Source of the DNA: Pleomorphomonas carboxyditropha
GTDB taxonomy: Bacteria > Pseudomonadota > Alphaproteobacteria > Rhizobiales > Pleomorphomonadaceae
Reading direction: 5' to 3'
Assembly: GCF_002770725.1 (NCBI RefSeq)
Contig: NZ_NQVN01000028.1
Span: 1 to 58,641 of the forward strand
DNA length: 58,641 nt
The notes beneath the pieces were generated by a model that saw nothing but the letters and a program-made list of their open reading frames with translations, was not told the origin of the DNA and did no database searches. Shown here piece after piece: positions 37,216-46,560 of the stretch. Positions within the stretch are counted from its first letter, which is position 1; each line of letters opens with the position of its first letter. The position numbers and the translations under genes were made by a program.

Positions 37216-39312
37216 ATGTCAACAGTCGCCAAGATGCCCCGTTCGCCGGGCGAGTGGCTCGTCTGGATACTGATCGCCGTCGTCGGCGCCGTCGCCCTCG
37301 GCGTCGTGGCCCTCAGCCGGGGCGAGACGATCAACGCATTGTGGCTGGTGGTGGCGGCCGTCGCCACCTATCTCGTCGCGTTCCGCTTCTACGCGCTCTA
37401 CATCGTCAATCGCGTTCTCGGTGCGGACCCCGCCCGCCGGACGCCGGCCGTGCGTCACAACGACGGCCTCGACTATGTTCCGACCGATAAATACGTGCTG
37501 TTCGGGCACCATTTCGCCGCCATCGCCGGTGCCGGCCCGCTGGTCGGTCCGGTGCTCGCCGCGCAGATGGGCTACCTTCCCGGCACCATGTGGCTGATCG
37601 CCGGCGTGATCTTCGCCGGCGCCGTCCAGGATCTCATGATCCTGTTCGCCTCGACCCGCCGCGACGGCCGGTCGCTCGGCGACATGATCAAGACCGAGCT
37701 CGGTCCGGTGCCCGGCATCGTCGCCTCGATCGGCATCCTGATGATCATGATCATCCTGCTCGCCGTGCTCGCCCTCATCGTCGTCAAGGCGCTGGCCGGC
37801 AGCCCGTGGGGCACGTTCACGGTGTTCGCCACCATTCCGATCGCCATCCTGATGGGCCTCTACAGCCGGTTTTTCCGGCCCGGCCGCATCGGCGAGATGA
37901 GCCTCATCGGCGTCGTGCTGCTGCTCGCCGCCATCTTCTTCGGCCGCACGGTGGCCGAGAGCGAGGCGCTGGCGCCGCTGTTCACCTACAAGGGCGAGAC
38001 GCTGGCCCTCATCCTGATCGGTTACGGCTTCGTCGCCTCGGTGCTGCCGGTGTGGTTCCTGCTCGCCCCGCGCGACTACCTGTCGACCTTCCTGAAGATC
38101 GGCACCATCATGGCGCTGGCCATCGGCATCGTGTTCGTGATGCCGGAGATGAAGATGCCGGCGGTCACCAAGTTCGTCGACGGCACGGGGCCGGTGTTCT
38201 CCGGCAACCTGTTCCCGTTCCTGTTCATCACCATCGCCTGCGGCGCCATCTCGGGCTTCCATTCGCTGATCGCCTCGGGCACTACGCCCAAGATGATCGA
38301 GAGCGAGAGCCAGTTCCGCTTCATCGGCTACGGCGCGATGCTGATGGAAAGCTTCGTCGGCATCATGGCGCTGATCGCCGCCTCGGTGATCGAGCCGGGC
38401 GTCTACTTCGCCATGAACACGGCGCCCGGCGTCATCGGCACCACCGCCGACCAGGCGGCGCAGGTGATCTCCGGCTGGGATCCGCTGTTCACCGTCTCGC
38501 CGGACATGCTGACGGACATGGCGAAGAACGTCGGCGAGGCGACCATCCTGTCGCGGGCCGGCGGCGCGCCGACGCTCGCCGTCGGCATGGCGCACATCCT
38601 GTCCGGCGTGATCGGCGGCGTGGCGCTGATGCCGTTCTGGTATCACTTCGCCATCCTGTTCGAGGCGCTGTTCATCCTGACGACGGTCGACGCCGGCACG
38701 CGCGTCGCCCGCTTCATGATCCAGGACCTGCTCGGCACGGCGGTTCCGACGTTCCGCCAGACCCATAGCTGGACGGCCAACCTGGTCGCCACGGCGCTGG
38801 CCGTCGCCGCCTGGGGCTACTTCCTCTACCAGGGCGTGGTCGATCCGCTCGGCGGCATCAACACGCTGTGGCCGCTGTTCGGCATCGCCAACCAGATGCT
38901 GGCGGCCATCGCGCTGGCCTTCGCCACGGTGATGCTGTTCAAGATGAAGCGGCAGGCCTATGCCTGGGTGGCGCTGGTGCCGCTCGCCTGGCTGGCCGTC
39001 TGCACGCTGACCGCCGGCTGGCAGAAGCTGTTCGACGGCCGTCCGGCGGTGGGCTTCATCGCCCAGGCCAACCGCTTCTCCAAGGCGATCGCCGACGGCA
39101 CCATCCTGGCGCCGGCCAAGACCGTCGAGGAGATGCAGCGCATCGTCTTCAACCAGTGGGTCGACGCGGCGCTGACCGCCGTGTTCATGATCATCGTCGT
39201 GGGCATGCTGGTGTTCGGCGTGCAGGCGATGCTGAAGGCGCTGCGCGAGCAGAAGCCGACCGCGAGCGAGGTGGGCGATGACCTGTCAGGTGTGCGGCCT
39301 CAGGCTACCTGA
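37216..39312 (+). CDS. cstA: Carbon starvation protein CstA family transporter
   Basis: Large inner-membrane transporter (698 residues, about 16-18 helices) of the CstA/BtsT family, which take up peptides or pyruvate during carbon limitation. Conserved runs include DYVPTDKYVLFGHHFAAIAGAGPLVGP (key parts LFGHHFAAIAG and GPLVGPVLAAQ), FAGAVQDLMILF, SRRDGRSLGD-type, SGFHSLIASGTTPKMI and DAGTRVARFMIQDLLG. ATG 37216 has GGGAGGA upstream. Its 3' end overlaps the small YbdD-type gene by 35 bases, the usual CstA-YbdD pairing. Confidence 0.94.
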   Translation: MSTVAKMPRSPGEWLVWILIAVVGAVALGVVALSRGETINALWLVVAAVATYLVAFRFYALYIVNRVLGADPARRTPAVRHNDGLDYVPTDKYVLFGHHFAAIAGAGPLVGPVLAAQMGYLPGTMWLIAGVIFAGAVQDLMILFASTRRDGRSLGDMIKTELGPVPGIVASIGILMIMIILLAVLALIVVKALAGSPWGTFTVFATIPIAILMGLYSRFFRPGRIGEMSLIGVVLLLAAIFFGRTVAESEALAPLFTYKGETLALILIGYGFVASVLPVWFLLAPRDYLSTFLKIGTIMALAIGIVFVMPEMKMPAVTKFVDGTGPVFSGNLFPFLFITIACGAISGFHSLIASGTTPKMIESESQFRFIGYGAMLMESFVGIMALIAASVIEPGVYFAMNTAPGVIGTTADQAAQVISGWDPLFTVSPDMLTDMAKNVGEATILSRAGGAPTLAVGMAHILSGVIGGVALMPFWYHFAILFEALFILTTVDAGTRVARFMIQDLLGTAVPTFRQTHSWTANLVATALAVAAWGYFLYQGVVDPLGGINTLWPLFGIANQMLAAIALAFATVMLFKMKRQAYAWVALVPLAWLAVCTLTAGWQKLFDGRPAVGFIAQANRFSKAIADGTILAPAKTVEEMQRIVFNQWVDAALTAVFMIIVVGMLVFGVQAMLKALREQKPTASEVGDDLSGVRPQAT

Positions 39313-39508
39313 TCCGCGTAAGGTGGGCCAAAGGCTCGCCCAGACGGCGCGCCTGATGGTCGGCGTTCCCGATTACGACACCTATGTCGCCCATCGGGCC
39401 GCCAACCATCCGGACCAGCCGGTGATGACGAAGGAAGAGTTCTTCCGCAACAGCCAGGAGCGCCGCTACGGCGGCGGCTCCACCGGCGGCGTGTTTCGCT
39501 GCTGCTGA
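39278..39508 (+). CDS. YbdD/YjiX family small protein (CstA partner)
   Basis: 76-residue soluble protein regularly encoded behind cstA/btsT and needed for transporter function in the cases studied. The core matches the family: LMVGVPDYDTYVAHRAANHPDQPVMTKEEFF (key parts GVPDYDTYV, HPDQPVMT and EEFFRNSQERRYGGG) and the cysteines at the C-terminus (FRCC). The extra N-terminal CQVC is not part of the usual family sequence. It overlaps cstA by 35 bases. Confidence 0.9.
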   Translation: MTCQVCGLRLPDPRKVGQRLAQTARLMVGVPDYDTYVAHRAANHPDQPVMTKEEFFRNSQERRYGGGSTGGVFRCC

Positions 39509-39527
39509 CGGGAACTTTCCCGCAAGG

Positions 39528-39572
39528 CGCCGGCTTCTTCCCGAGCGGAGAAGCCGGCGTCGTCATTTCGTC
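39528..39572 (+). terminator. Hairpin after the cstA-ybdD operon
   Basis: 11-bp perfect stem (39528-39538 with 39549-39559), ten-base loop, followed by a T-interrupted tail (TCGTCATTTCG). It lies 20 bases after the stop and is a fair intrinsic terminator. Confidence 0.6.
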
Positions 39573-39629
39573 GGTCGTTTCCGCGCCTGTCCCATGGCTC
39601 CCCGTGTTTCGGGGAAGGAGAAAAAGACG

Positions 39630-40010
39630 ATGCGTCTCGCCGCTTTGGCGTTTCTCGGTGGTTTCGTACCGGCCCTCGTCGGAGCCGCGCTGGCCGGCGA
39701 GGCCTTCAGCTTCGACCAGGTGCGGGCGGGATTGAATTCCAACCGCATCCATCTCGTCGATGTCCGCGAGGCCGACGAGTTCGCGGCCGGCCACGTGCCG
39801 GGCGCGGTCAACCTGCCGCTGTCGACCTTCAAGGTCGAGCAACTGCCGCCGCCCTCGGAAATCCCGGTGGTGCTGATGTGCCGCTCCGGCCGGCGGGCCG
39901 GCGAGGCGTTGGCGATCGCCGAGGCCGCCGGCCGCGCCGACGTCGGCGTCTACCCCGGCAGCATGATCGAGTGGACGGAGAAGAACGGCCCGGTGGTCAC
40001 CGAGCCGTAG
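39630..40010 (+). CDS. Exported rhodanese-domain protein
   Basis: Single-domain rhodanese (126 residues) with an N-terminal signal (LAALAFLGGFVPALVGAALA). It has the entry motif LVDVREADEFAAGHVPGAVNLPL and the active-site cysteine loop LMCRSGRRAGEAL, so it should be a sulfurtransferase or persulfide carrier in the periplasm. AAGGAG stands before ATG 39630. It is isolated, convergent with the GH13 gene; its acceptor is unknown. Confidence 0.85.
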   Translation: MRLAALAFLGGFVPALVGAALAGEAFSFDQVRAGLNSNRIHLVDVREADEFAAGHVPGAVNLPLSTFKVEQLPPPSEIPVVLMCRSGRRAGEALAIAEAAGRADVGVYPGSMIEWTEKNGPVVTEP

Positions 40011-40021
40011 TCCACGCCGGC

Positions 40022-41701
40022 TCAGTGCCGGCGGCAGCGGTGGACGCGCGCCTCCCAGCCGGCAAGGCGCCCGGCCTGCGACGGCACGGCCAGGTTGCCG
40101 AGCAACAGCTCCCCGGCCTCGATGCCGGCCGGCAGCTCGACGTCGATCGTCTCGCGCGAGAAATTGAGGAGGACGAGCAGGGCTTCGTCGCCGAGCCGGC
40201 GCGTATAGGCGAAAAGCCGGGGGTGCGCCGGCGCCAGGTCGGCGAAGTCGCCGTAGACGAGGGGCGGATGCGCCCGCCTGAGGCCGGCGAGCCTGGCGTA
40301 GTGGTGATAGATCGAGCCGGGATCGGCGAGCGCCGCTTCGGCGTTGATCTCGGGGTAGTTGGGGTTGACGGCGAGCCAGGCCTTGCCGGCGGTGGTGAAG
40401 CCGCCGTTGGGCGCGGCGCTCCACTGCATCGGCGTGCGGCTGTGATCGCGGCTGGTGCGCGCCATGCCGGCGAGGAAATCGGCGGCCGCTACGCGGCCGG
40501 TCAGCACGTCCGCCTTCCAGGCGTTCCTGACGGCGATGTCGTCGTATTGCTCGACCGAGGTGAAGGGATAGTTGGTCATGCCGAGCTCGTCGCCCTGGTA
40601 GATGAACGGCGTGCCGTGCAGCGTCATCAGCATGGTGGCCAGGAGCTTGGCCGACGGCACGCGCCAGGGGCCGGCGTCGTCGCCGAAGCTGCTGACGAGG
40701 CGGGCGTTGTCGTGGTTGGACAGGAACACGGTGTTCCAGCCGCGGGGGCCGGTGCCTTCCTCGAGGCGCGTGTAGATGGCCTTCAGTTCCGGCAGCGTCC
40801 AGGGCCGGTAGCGGTGCCCGTCGTTGTAGAGGCGGACGGCGTCGAAGTTGAAGATCATGTTCAGCTCGCCGCGCCGCTCGTCGACAAGGTCGAGCGTCTG
40901 CTCGGGCGTGACGCCGAAGGCTTCGCCCACCGTCATCACGTCGTATTTCGACAGCACCTCGCGGTTCATCTCCTGGAGGAACTCGTGCAGGCGCGGGCCG
41001 ACGGCGTGGTAATATTCGGTGCGCTGGCGATGCTCAGGCGGATAGTCGGGGAAGGCCTGGTCCTTGGAGATCATCGGGATGACGTCCATGCGGAAGCCGT
41101 CGACGCCCTTGTCGAGCCAGAAGCGCATCAGGTCGTAGACCTCGGCGCGCAGCTTGTCGTTCTCCCAGTTGAGATCGGGCTGCTTGTCGGCGAACAGGTG
41201 CAGATAGTATTCGCCGGTCGCCGGATCGAGCGTCCAGGCCGAGCCGGAGAAGTAGGAGCGCCAGTCGTTGGGCGGGCCGTCGCCGCGGCCGGGGCGCCAG
41301 ATGTAGTAGTCGCGATAGGGATTGTCCTTCGACTTGCGGCTCTCGACGAACCAGGCATGCTCGTCCGACGAATGATTGACCACCAGGTCGACGATGAGGC
41401 GCATGCCGCGCGCCTTGAGGCCGGCAAGCAGGGCGTCGAAGTCGGCCATGCCGCCGAACTCGGCCATCACCTTGCGGTAGTCGCGGATATCGTAGCCGTT
41501 GTCGGCGTTGGGCGAATCGTAGTGCGGGCTCAGCCAGACGACGTCGACGCCGAGCCCCTTCAGATAGTCGAGGCGCGACACGATGCCGGGGATGTCGCCG
41601 ATGCCGTCGCCGTTCGAATCCTGGAAGGAGCGCGGATAGATCTGGTAGACGACCGCTTCCTTCCACCAGCGGTGGCGGACGGTCCCTTCGTGTTCCGACA
41701 T
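40022..41701 (-). CDS. GH13 alpha-glucosidase (oligo-1,6-glucosidase type)
   Basis: Cytosolic retaining alpha-glucosidase (559 residues) of the GH13 oligo-1,6-glucosidase/trehalulose-hydrolase group. Motifs: WWKEAVVYQIYPRSFQDSNGDGIGD (key QIYPRSF), calcium-type loop DSNGDGIGD, DLVVNHSSDEH, nucleophile GFRMDVIPM, acid/base TVGEAFGV, and FLSNHDNARLV. QPDLNWEN and DWRSYF favour oligo-1,6-glucosidase over alpha-1,4-specific AglA, but specificity is not certain. ATG 41701 has GGGAG upstream. No sugar importer is adjacent. Confidence 0.88.
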   Translation of the reverse strand: MSEHEGTVRHRWWKEAVVYQIYPRSFQDSNGDGIGDIPGIVSRLDYLKGLGVDVVWLSPHYDSPNADNGYDIRDYRKVMAEFGGMADFDALLAGLKARGMRLIVDLVVNHSSDEHAWFVESRKSKDNPYRDYYIWRPGRGDGPPNDWRSYFSGSAWTLDPATGEYYLHLFADKQPDLNWENDKLRAEVYDLMRFWLDKGVDGFRMDVIPMISKDQAFPDYPPEHRQRTEYYHAVGPRLHEFLQEMNREVLSKYDVMTVGEAFGVTPEQTLDLVDERRGELNMIFNFDAVRLYNDGHRYRPWTLPELKAIYTRLEEGTGPRGWNTVFLSNHDNARLVSSFGDDAGPWRVPSAKLLATMLMTLHGTPFIYQGDELGMTNYPFTSVEQYDDIAVRNAWKADVLTGRVAAADFLAGMARTSRDHSRTPMQWSAAPNGGFTTAGKAWLAVNPNYPEINAEAALADPGSIYHHYARLAGLRRAHPPLVYGDFADLAPAHPRLFAYTRRLGDEALLVLLNFSRETIDVELPAGIEAGELLLGNLAVPSQAGRLAGWEARVHRCRRH

Positions 41702-41987
41702 GGCTTTCTCCCTTGGCACGCCTCCTGGGGCGCCTGATCACGAGCGTAGCAAAAACGATTCATCGCCACGAGACGGAATTGCCTCGTCCGGCCTTCCCGC
41801 AGACGGGAAAAGCCGGGAACGTGACATCCAAAGCGCATTGGAGAGCGTTTTGTTTCGATCGTCCCGATCAATCTTATCTCGACAATCCATTTGACGGATC
41901 AAAGTGGCGGCGATTGACTGTCGGCTCGCAAAGACAGACGGGATGCCGACGATCGGTTCGTCGGCCTTCGCCAGGGAGGAAATCGCC

Positions 41988-42962
41988 ATGCAATACGCCC
42001 GATTCGGAAAGTCCGGTCTCGAGGTCAGCCGCATCTGCTTCGGCTGCATGTCCTTCGGCAGGGTGATGGAAGAGCGCCCCTGGGTGCTCGGTCTCGACGA
42101 GGCGCGGCCGCTGTTCCGCCGGGCCTGGGAGGCCGGCATCAACTTCTTCGACACCGCCAACGTCTACGCGGCCGGCTCCAGCGAGGAGATCACCGGCGCC
42201 ATCCTGAAGGAGCTGGCGCCGCGCGAGGAGATCGTGCTGGCCACCAAGGTGTTCTTTCCGATGCGGCAGGGGCCGAACGGCCGTGGTCTGTCGCGCAAGG
42301 CGATCCTCGGCGAGATCGACAACAGCCTGAAGCGGCTCGGCACCGATTACGTCGACCTCTACCAGATCCACCGCTTCGACCCGTTCACGCCGGTCGAGGA
42401 AACCATGGAAGCGCTGCACGACGTGGTGAAGGCCGGCAAGGCCCGCTACATCGGCGCCTCCTCGATGTTCGCCTGGCAGTTCGCCAAGATGCAGCACGCC
42501 GCCGAGCTCAACGGCTGGACCAGGTTCTCATCGATGCAGAACCAGGTGAGCCTCGTCTATCGCGAGGAGGAGCGCGAGATGCTGCCGCTCTGCCGCGACC
42601 AGGGCGTCGCCGTCATGCCGTGGAGCCCGCTCGGAGGCGGCAAGCTCACCCGCCCCTGGGGCACCGAGACCAAGCGCAACACCACCGACCGCCACAACAA
42701 GGGCATGTACGACCGGACGGAGGGCAACGCGCCGGAGGTGGTGGCCGCCGTCGAGACGGTGGCGAAGGCGCGCGGCCGGTCGATGGCCGAGGTGGCGCTC
42801 GCCTGGGTGCTGCAGGTCGCCGGCGTGACGTCGCCGATCGTCGGCGTCAGCAGGATGGGCCATCTCGACGATGCCATCGCCGCCGTCGACCTCGAGCTCA
42901 CCGCCGAGGAGGTCGCCGCGCTGGAAGCGCCGTATCAGACCTTCATGGTCAAAGGCCTCTGA
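41988..42962 (+). CDS. Aldo/keto reductase
   Basis: NADPH-dependent oxidoreductase (324 residues) of the YhdN/Tas-like bacterial group. The barrel motifs are FGKSGLEVSRICFG, GINFFDTANVYAAGSSEE (catalytic Asp and Tyr), ATKVFFPM (catalytic Lys), YQIHRFD and the GASSMFAWQ loop; VMPWSPLGGGKLT and PIVGVSRMGHLDD form the cofactor site. GGGAGGA precedes ATG 41988. It starts a rightward group with an SDR and an epimerase; a sugar or polyol-related role for the group is inference. Confidence 0.9.
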   Translation: MQYARFGKSGLEVSRICFGCMSFGRVMEERPWVLGLDEARPLFRRAWEAGINFFDTANVYAAGSSEEITGAILKELAPREEIVLATKVFFPMRQGPNGRGLSRKAILGEIDNSLKRLGTDYVDLYQIHRFDPFTPVEETMEALHDVVKAGKARYIGASSMFAWQFAKMQHAAELNGWTRFSSMQNQVSLVYREEEREMLPLCRDQGVAVMPWSPLGGGKLTRPWGTETKRNTTDRHNKGMYDRTEGNAPEVVAAVETVAKARGRSMAEVALAWVLQVAGVTSPIVGVSRMGHLDDAIAAVDLELTAEEVAALEAPYQTFMVKGL

Positions 42963-42987
42963 GCCGGCATAACTGCCCATGGACAGC

Positions 42988-43019
42988 GGCGACCGGACGG
43001 GCTTTGCTGGTCCGTCGCC
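42988..43019 (+). other. Intercistronic hairpin between the reductase and SDR genes
   Basis: GGCGACCGGAC (42988-42998) pairs with GTCCGTCGCC (43010-43019) apart from one bulged C. There is no T-run; it may attenuate or stabilise the message between the two genes. Confidence 0.4.
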
Positions 43020-43063
43020 GGCAGCCTGACCGTCCGGCGACCCGTGCGACGAAGGAGGCCCCT

Positions 43064-43840
43064 ATGACCAAGCCGCTCAGCATTCCCGATCTCGCCGGCA
43101 AGGCCGTGCTCATCACCGGCGCCTCGTCCGGCATCGGCGCCGCGCTGGCGCGCGCCTTCGCCGGGCAGGGCGCGTCGGTGGGCGTCCACTACAATTCCTC
43201 GGCCGCCGCGGCCGAGGCGCTCTGCGCCGACATCCGCGAGGCCGGCGGCAGGGCGACGGCCGTGCACGGCGACGTCACCAAACCGGCGGAGATCGCCCGG
43301 ATCGTCGAGGAGACGGCCATGGCCTTCGGCCGGCTCGACGGCCTCGTCAACAACGCCGGCGGCATGGTGGCGCGCATGCCCTACGCCGCCTTCGACGAGG
43401 CGGTGTTCGAGGAAATCGTCGGCCTCAACGTCCGCTCGGTGCTGGTGGCCTCGCATGCGGCGCTGCCTTTCCTCAAGGCGCAGCAGGGCTTCGTCATCAA
43501 CACCACGTCGATCGCCGCCCGTACCGGCGCCAGCCTCGGCGCCGGTCCCTATGGCTCGGCCAAGGCGTTCATCGAGAACGTGACGCGCGGCATGGCCAAG
43601 GAGTTCGCGCCGTTCGGCGTCCGCGTCAACGCGGTGGCGCCGGGCATCGTCGAGACGCCGTTCCACGAGCGCTACTCCGATCAGGCCTATCTCGACGCCA
43701 TGCGCGTCACCATTCCGCTGCAACGCCTCGCCAAGCCGGAGGACATGGTCGGTCCCTACCTGTTCCTCGCCTCGCAAGCCCTGTCGGGCTACATGATCGG
43801 GCAGGTGCTCGAGGTGAACGGCGGCCAGCTCATGACCTGA
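43064..43840 (+). CDS. Short-chain dehydrogenase/reductase (SDR)
   Basis: Classical SDR (258 residues). It has the TGASSGIGAA nucleotide motif, NNAGG, the catalytic Ser in NTTSIAA, the YxxxK pair in GPYGSAKAF and the VNAVAPGIVETP segment. GGAGG precedes ATG 43064. It lies 101 bases after the aldo/keto reductase and 36 before the epimerase. Substrate unknown; the hexose/aldose-type SDRs of rhizobia are the nearest in feel. Confidence 0.9.
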   Translation: MTKPLSIPDLAGKAVLITGASSGIGAALARAFAGQGASVGVHYNSSAAAAEALCADIREAGGRATAVHGDVTKPAEIARIVEETAMAFGRLDGLVNNAGGMVARMPYAAFDEAVFEEIVGLNVRSVLVASHAALPFLKAQQGFVINTTSIAARTGASLGAGPYGSAKAFIENVTRGMAKEFAPFGVRVNAVAPGIVETPFHERYSDQAYLDAMRVTIPLQRLAKPEDMVGPYLFLASQALSGYMIGQVLEVNGGQLMT

Positions 43841-43876
43841 TCCCGCGTCGACGGCGGAAAGTTTTCGGAGAGAAGA

Positions 43877-44767
43877 ATGGGAAGCAAGATCGTCTTCACC
43901 GGCGGCTCGGGCAAGGCCGGCCGTCACGTCGTTCCCTACCTGAAGGCCAAGGGGCACGATATCTTCAACCTCGACCTCAAGCCGCTCGACTGCCCCGGCG
44001 TGACGACGCTTGACTGCGACCTCACCGACGGTGGGCAGGTCTACAGCGCGCTCTCCATGCATTTCGATTTCGACAGCCTGGCCAGTGGCTCGCGGCCGGT
44101 GCTGCCGGACGCCGTGGTGCATTTCGCGGCCGTGCCGCGCATCCTGCTGACGCCGGACAACAGCACCTTCGCAACCAACGTGATGTCGACCTACAACGTC
44201 ATCGAGGCGGCGATGAAGCTCGGCATCCGCAAGGTGATCGTCGCGTCGAGCGAGACCACCTACGGCGTCTGTTTTGCCGAGGGCGACAAGGATTTTCATC
44301 GGTTCCCGCTGACCGAGGACTACGACACCGATCCGATGGACAGCTACGGCCTGTCCAAGGTGGTGAACGAGAAGACGGCGCGCGCCTTTGCCATGCGCTA
44401 CGGCGCCGACATCTACGCGCTCCGGATCGGCAACGTCATCGAGCCGCACGAATACGCCAACTTCCCCGGCTTCATGGAGGATCCGCTGATGCGCAAGCGC
44501 AACGCCTGGAGCTACATCGACGCCCGCGACCTCGGCGAGATCGTCCATCTCGCCGTCGGCAAGGACGGGCTCGGCTTCCAGGTGTTCAACGCCGTCAACG
44601 ACACGATCACCGCCCGCGAGCCGACCGAAGCCTTCCTCGGGAAAGTCTGCCCGAACACGCCGCACAGCCGGCCGCTCGTCGGCTACGAGGCGCCGATCTC
44701 CAACGAGAAGATCCGCACCGTGCTGGGCTTCAGGGAACAGCACGACTGGCGGAAATACGTGAGCTAG
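43877..44767 (+). CDS. NAD-dependent epimerase/dehydratase
   Basis: Extended-SDR protein (296 residues). It has the glycine motif FTGGSGKAGRHVV, HFAAVPR, the catalytic SSETTYG serine/threonine region and the YGLSKVVNE tyrosine-lysine pair. Likely acts on a sugar or sugar acid rather than on a nucleotide sugar, judging by its short length and context with the reductase and SDR; this is inference. GGAGAGAAG precedes the ATG. The convergent LysR gene starts its stop 27 bases further on. Confidence 0.87.
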   Translation: MGSKIVFTGGSGKAGRHVVPYLKAKGHDIFNLDLKPLDCPGVTTLDCDLTDGGQVYSALSMHFDFDSLASGSRPVLPDAVVHFAAVPRILLTPDNSTFATNVMSTYNVIEAAMKLGIRKVIVASSETTYGVCFAEGDKDFHRFPLTEDYDTDPMDSYGLSKVVNEKTARAFAMRYGADIYALRIGNVIEPHEYANFPGFMEDPLMRKRNAWSYIDARDLGEIVHLAVGKDGLGFQVFNAVNDTITAREPTEAFLGKVCPNTPHSRPLVGYEAPISNEKIRTVLGFREQHDWRKYVS

Positions 44768-44794
44768 GAACGGGCGTAGGGCACGAAGGTTGCC

Positions 44795-45715
44795 TCAGGC
44801 GGCGGCCTCTTCCTCCTCGTCGACGCCGCGGGCGGCGATCAGCAGGTCCATGAAGGCCTTCGGCGCGCCGTCGAGGATGATCTCGTCGCCGCCGCCGGCG
44901 AGCGTGGCGACGGCCAGCTCCCAGCACATCTGCGGCTCGGCGAGGCGGACGACGCCGAGCGTCGCGGCTTCCGCCTCGGCGATCGCCTCGGGCACCAGCG
45001 CCACGCCGAGGCCGCGCGACACCAGTTCGATCAGCGTGCCGAGGTCGTTGACCTCGAAGGCGACGCGCCGCTCGACGCCGGCATGGCGAAAGCCGGTGTC
45101 GACGAGCTGGCGCGTACCCCAGGCCTGCTCGAAGTCGACGAAGGGCTCGTCGCGGAAGGCCGACAGCGGCACGTCGGTGCGGCCGGCCAGCGGATGATCC
45201 TTCGCCGAGATGGCGACGAGGTATTCGCAGGCGATCATCCTGGTGGCGATGCCGCGCGGCGCCTCGATCAGCGGCACGATGGCGAGGTCGATGGCGCCGG
45301 AGCGGATCTTGTCGACGAGGTGATCGGCATTGCCCTGGCAGAGGCGCACCTCGATGCCGGGATAGAGCTCGTGGAACGAGGCGAGCAGGGCCGGCAGGTC
45401 GACGAAGGCCGGCAGGCTCTGCACCGTGCCGATGGCGAGGCGGCCGCGCGTCAGGCCCTGCACGGCGGCAACGGCGTCGCGCGCCTCGCGCACCGCTTCG
45501 ATGGCGAGTCGCGCCTTGTCGAGAAAGACGCGGCCGGCGGCGGTGAGCTGCACCTGGCGCGTATTGCGCATGAACAGCTTGGCGGCGAGTTCTTCCTCGA
45601 GGGCGCGGATCGACGTCGACAGCGCCGACTGCACGATGTTGACGCGACGGGCCGCGCGGGTGAAGTGCATCTCCTCGGCGACGGCGACGAAATGCTGAAG
45701 CTGGCGAAGTTCCAT
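44795..45715 (-). CDS. LysR-family transcriptional regulator
   Basis: LysR regulator (306 residues): winged helix about 1-60 (LRQLQHFVAVAEEMHFTRAARRVNIVQSALSTSIRALEEELAAKLF; key parts AARRVNIVQSALS and IRALEEEL) and a periplasmic-binding-like effector domain from about 90 (LAIGTVQSLPAFVDLPALL). It is convergent with the epimerase gene and divergent from the HAD phosphatase gene, so its target could be either group or itself. Confidence 0.88.
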   Translation of the reverse strand: MELRQLQHFVAVAEEMHFTRAARRVNIVQSALSTSIRALEEELAAKLFMRNTRQVQLTAAGRVFLDKARLAIEAVREARDAVAAVQGLTRGRLAIGTVQSLPAFVDLPALLASFHELYPGIEVRLCQGNADHLVDKIRSGAIDLAIVPLIEAPRGIATRMIACEYLVAISAKDHPLAGRTDVPLSAFRDEPFVDFEQAWGTRQLVDTGFRHAGVERRVAFEVNDLGTLIELVSRGLGVALVPEAIAEAEAATLGVVRLAEPQMCWELAVATLAGGGDEIILDGAPKAFMDLLIAARGVDEEEEAAA

Positions 45716-45893
45716 CTAAATCCGCTTTATTGTGCTTTTGGCGAGATCAATATAGCCCGCCCGTTCGGGATGGAAGATTAAAAGTCGGGCAGTCCGGCTT
45801 GTCAAATAAGCGCCCGGCGGCTGGACCCGCCGGGGTGCGCGGTGTATGCAAAACCGCTTCAAAAAACGATGCCGCGCCCGGAGTTGTTCGCCG

Positions 45894-46556
45894 ATGTTTT
45901 CACGTGCCCTGCTGTTCGACATGGATGGAACGCTGACCAACAGCGATCCCTTCCATCACGAGGCTTTCGTGGAATTCGGCAAGGCCTATGGCGTCGACAT
46001 CGACGAGCCGACCTTTCTCAAATATGTGTCGGGGCAGGCCAATTCCCTGATTTTCAAGAATCTTTTCTCGCATGTCGCGACAGAGGAGCATCCGCGCCTG
46101 GCCGACGAGAAGGAGGCCCTGTTCCGGCGGCTGATCGTCGGCCGGCTCAAGCCGATCGACGGCCTGGTCGACCTTCTCAACTGGGCCGTCGAACGCAAGG
46201 TGGGGCTGGCCGTCGTCTCCAACGCGCCGCGCCCCAACGTGATCGACATGCTGGCCCAGCTCGGCATCGCCGAGTACTTCCACACCATCGTCCTCGGCAG
46301 CGAGCTCGCGCGCGGCAAGCCCGATCCGCTGCCTTACCTGACCGGCCTGGAGCGCCTCGGCGTTGCAGCCGACCGGGCGATCGCTTTCGAGGATGCGCCT
46401 CCGGGGCTTCGCGCCGCGCACGCGGCGAAGATCGCCACGGTGGGGCTGACCACCACGCTGGACGAGGCGACGGTGAAGCAGAACGGCGCCGACATTGCCG
46501 TGCCCGACTACCGGGCGCCGGGCCTGTGGGAGCTGATCGGCCGCGTGATCGGGTAG
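45894..46556 (+). CDS. HAD-family phosphatase (phosphoglycolate phosphatase/beta-phosphoglucomutase-like)
   Basis: HAD hydrolase (220 residues from 45894). Motif I FDMDGTLTNSD gives nucleophile Asp9 and Asp11; motif II VVSNAPR; motif III lysine in RGKPDPLPY; motif IV AFEDAPPG. An alpha-helical cap lies between about 20 and 85. The substrate is not predictable. The start is uncertain: ATG 45846 is in frame, but similarity begins at 45894, which has GGAG about ten bases upstream. Confidence 0.85.
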   Translation: MFSRALLFDMDGTLTNSDPFHHEAFVEFGKAYGVDIDEPTFLKYVSGQANSLIFKNLFSHVATEEHPRLADEKEALFRRLIVGRLKPIDGLVDLLNWAVERKVGLAVVSNAPRPNVIDMLAQLGIAEYFHTIVLGSELARGKPDPLPYLTGLERLGVAADRAIAFEDAPPGLRAAHAAKIATVGLTTTLDEATVKQNGADIAVPDYRAPGLWELIGRVIG

Positions 46557-46560
46557 AGGA

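Noticed and set aside
39878-41737. 619-codon plus-strand frame opposite the GH13 glucosidase
   Set aside because: Antisense shadow; the minus strand has complete GH13 catalytic motifs and a good start.
41890-41901. TTGAC-GG-ATCAA resembling an FNR box upstream of the aldo/keto reductase
   Set aside because: The spacer is two bases instead of four, so the half-sites are out of register for an FNR dimer.
42935-44743. 602-codon minus-strand frame opposite the SDR and epimerase genes
   Set aside because: No recognisable domain, and both sense genes have full cofactor and catalytic motifs.
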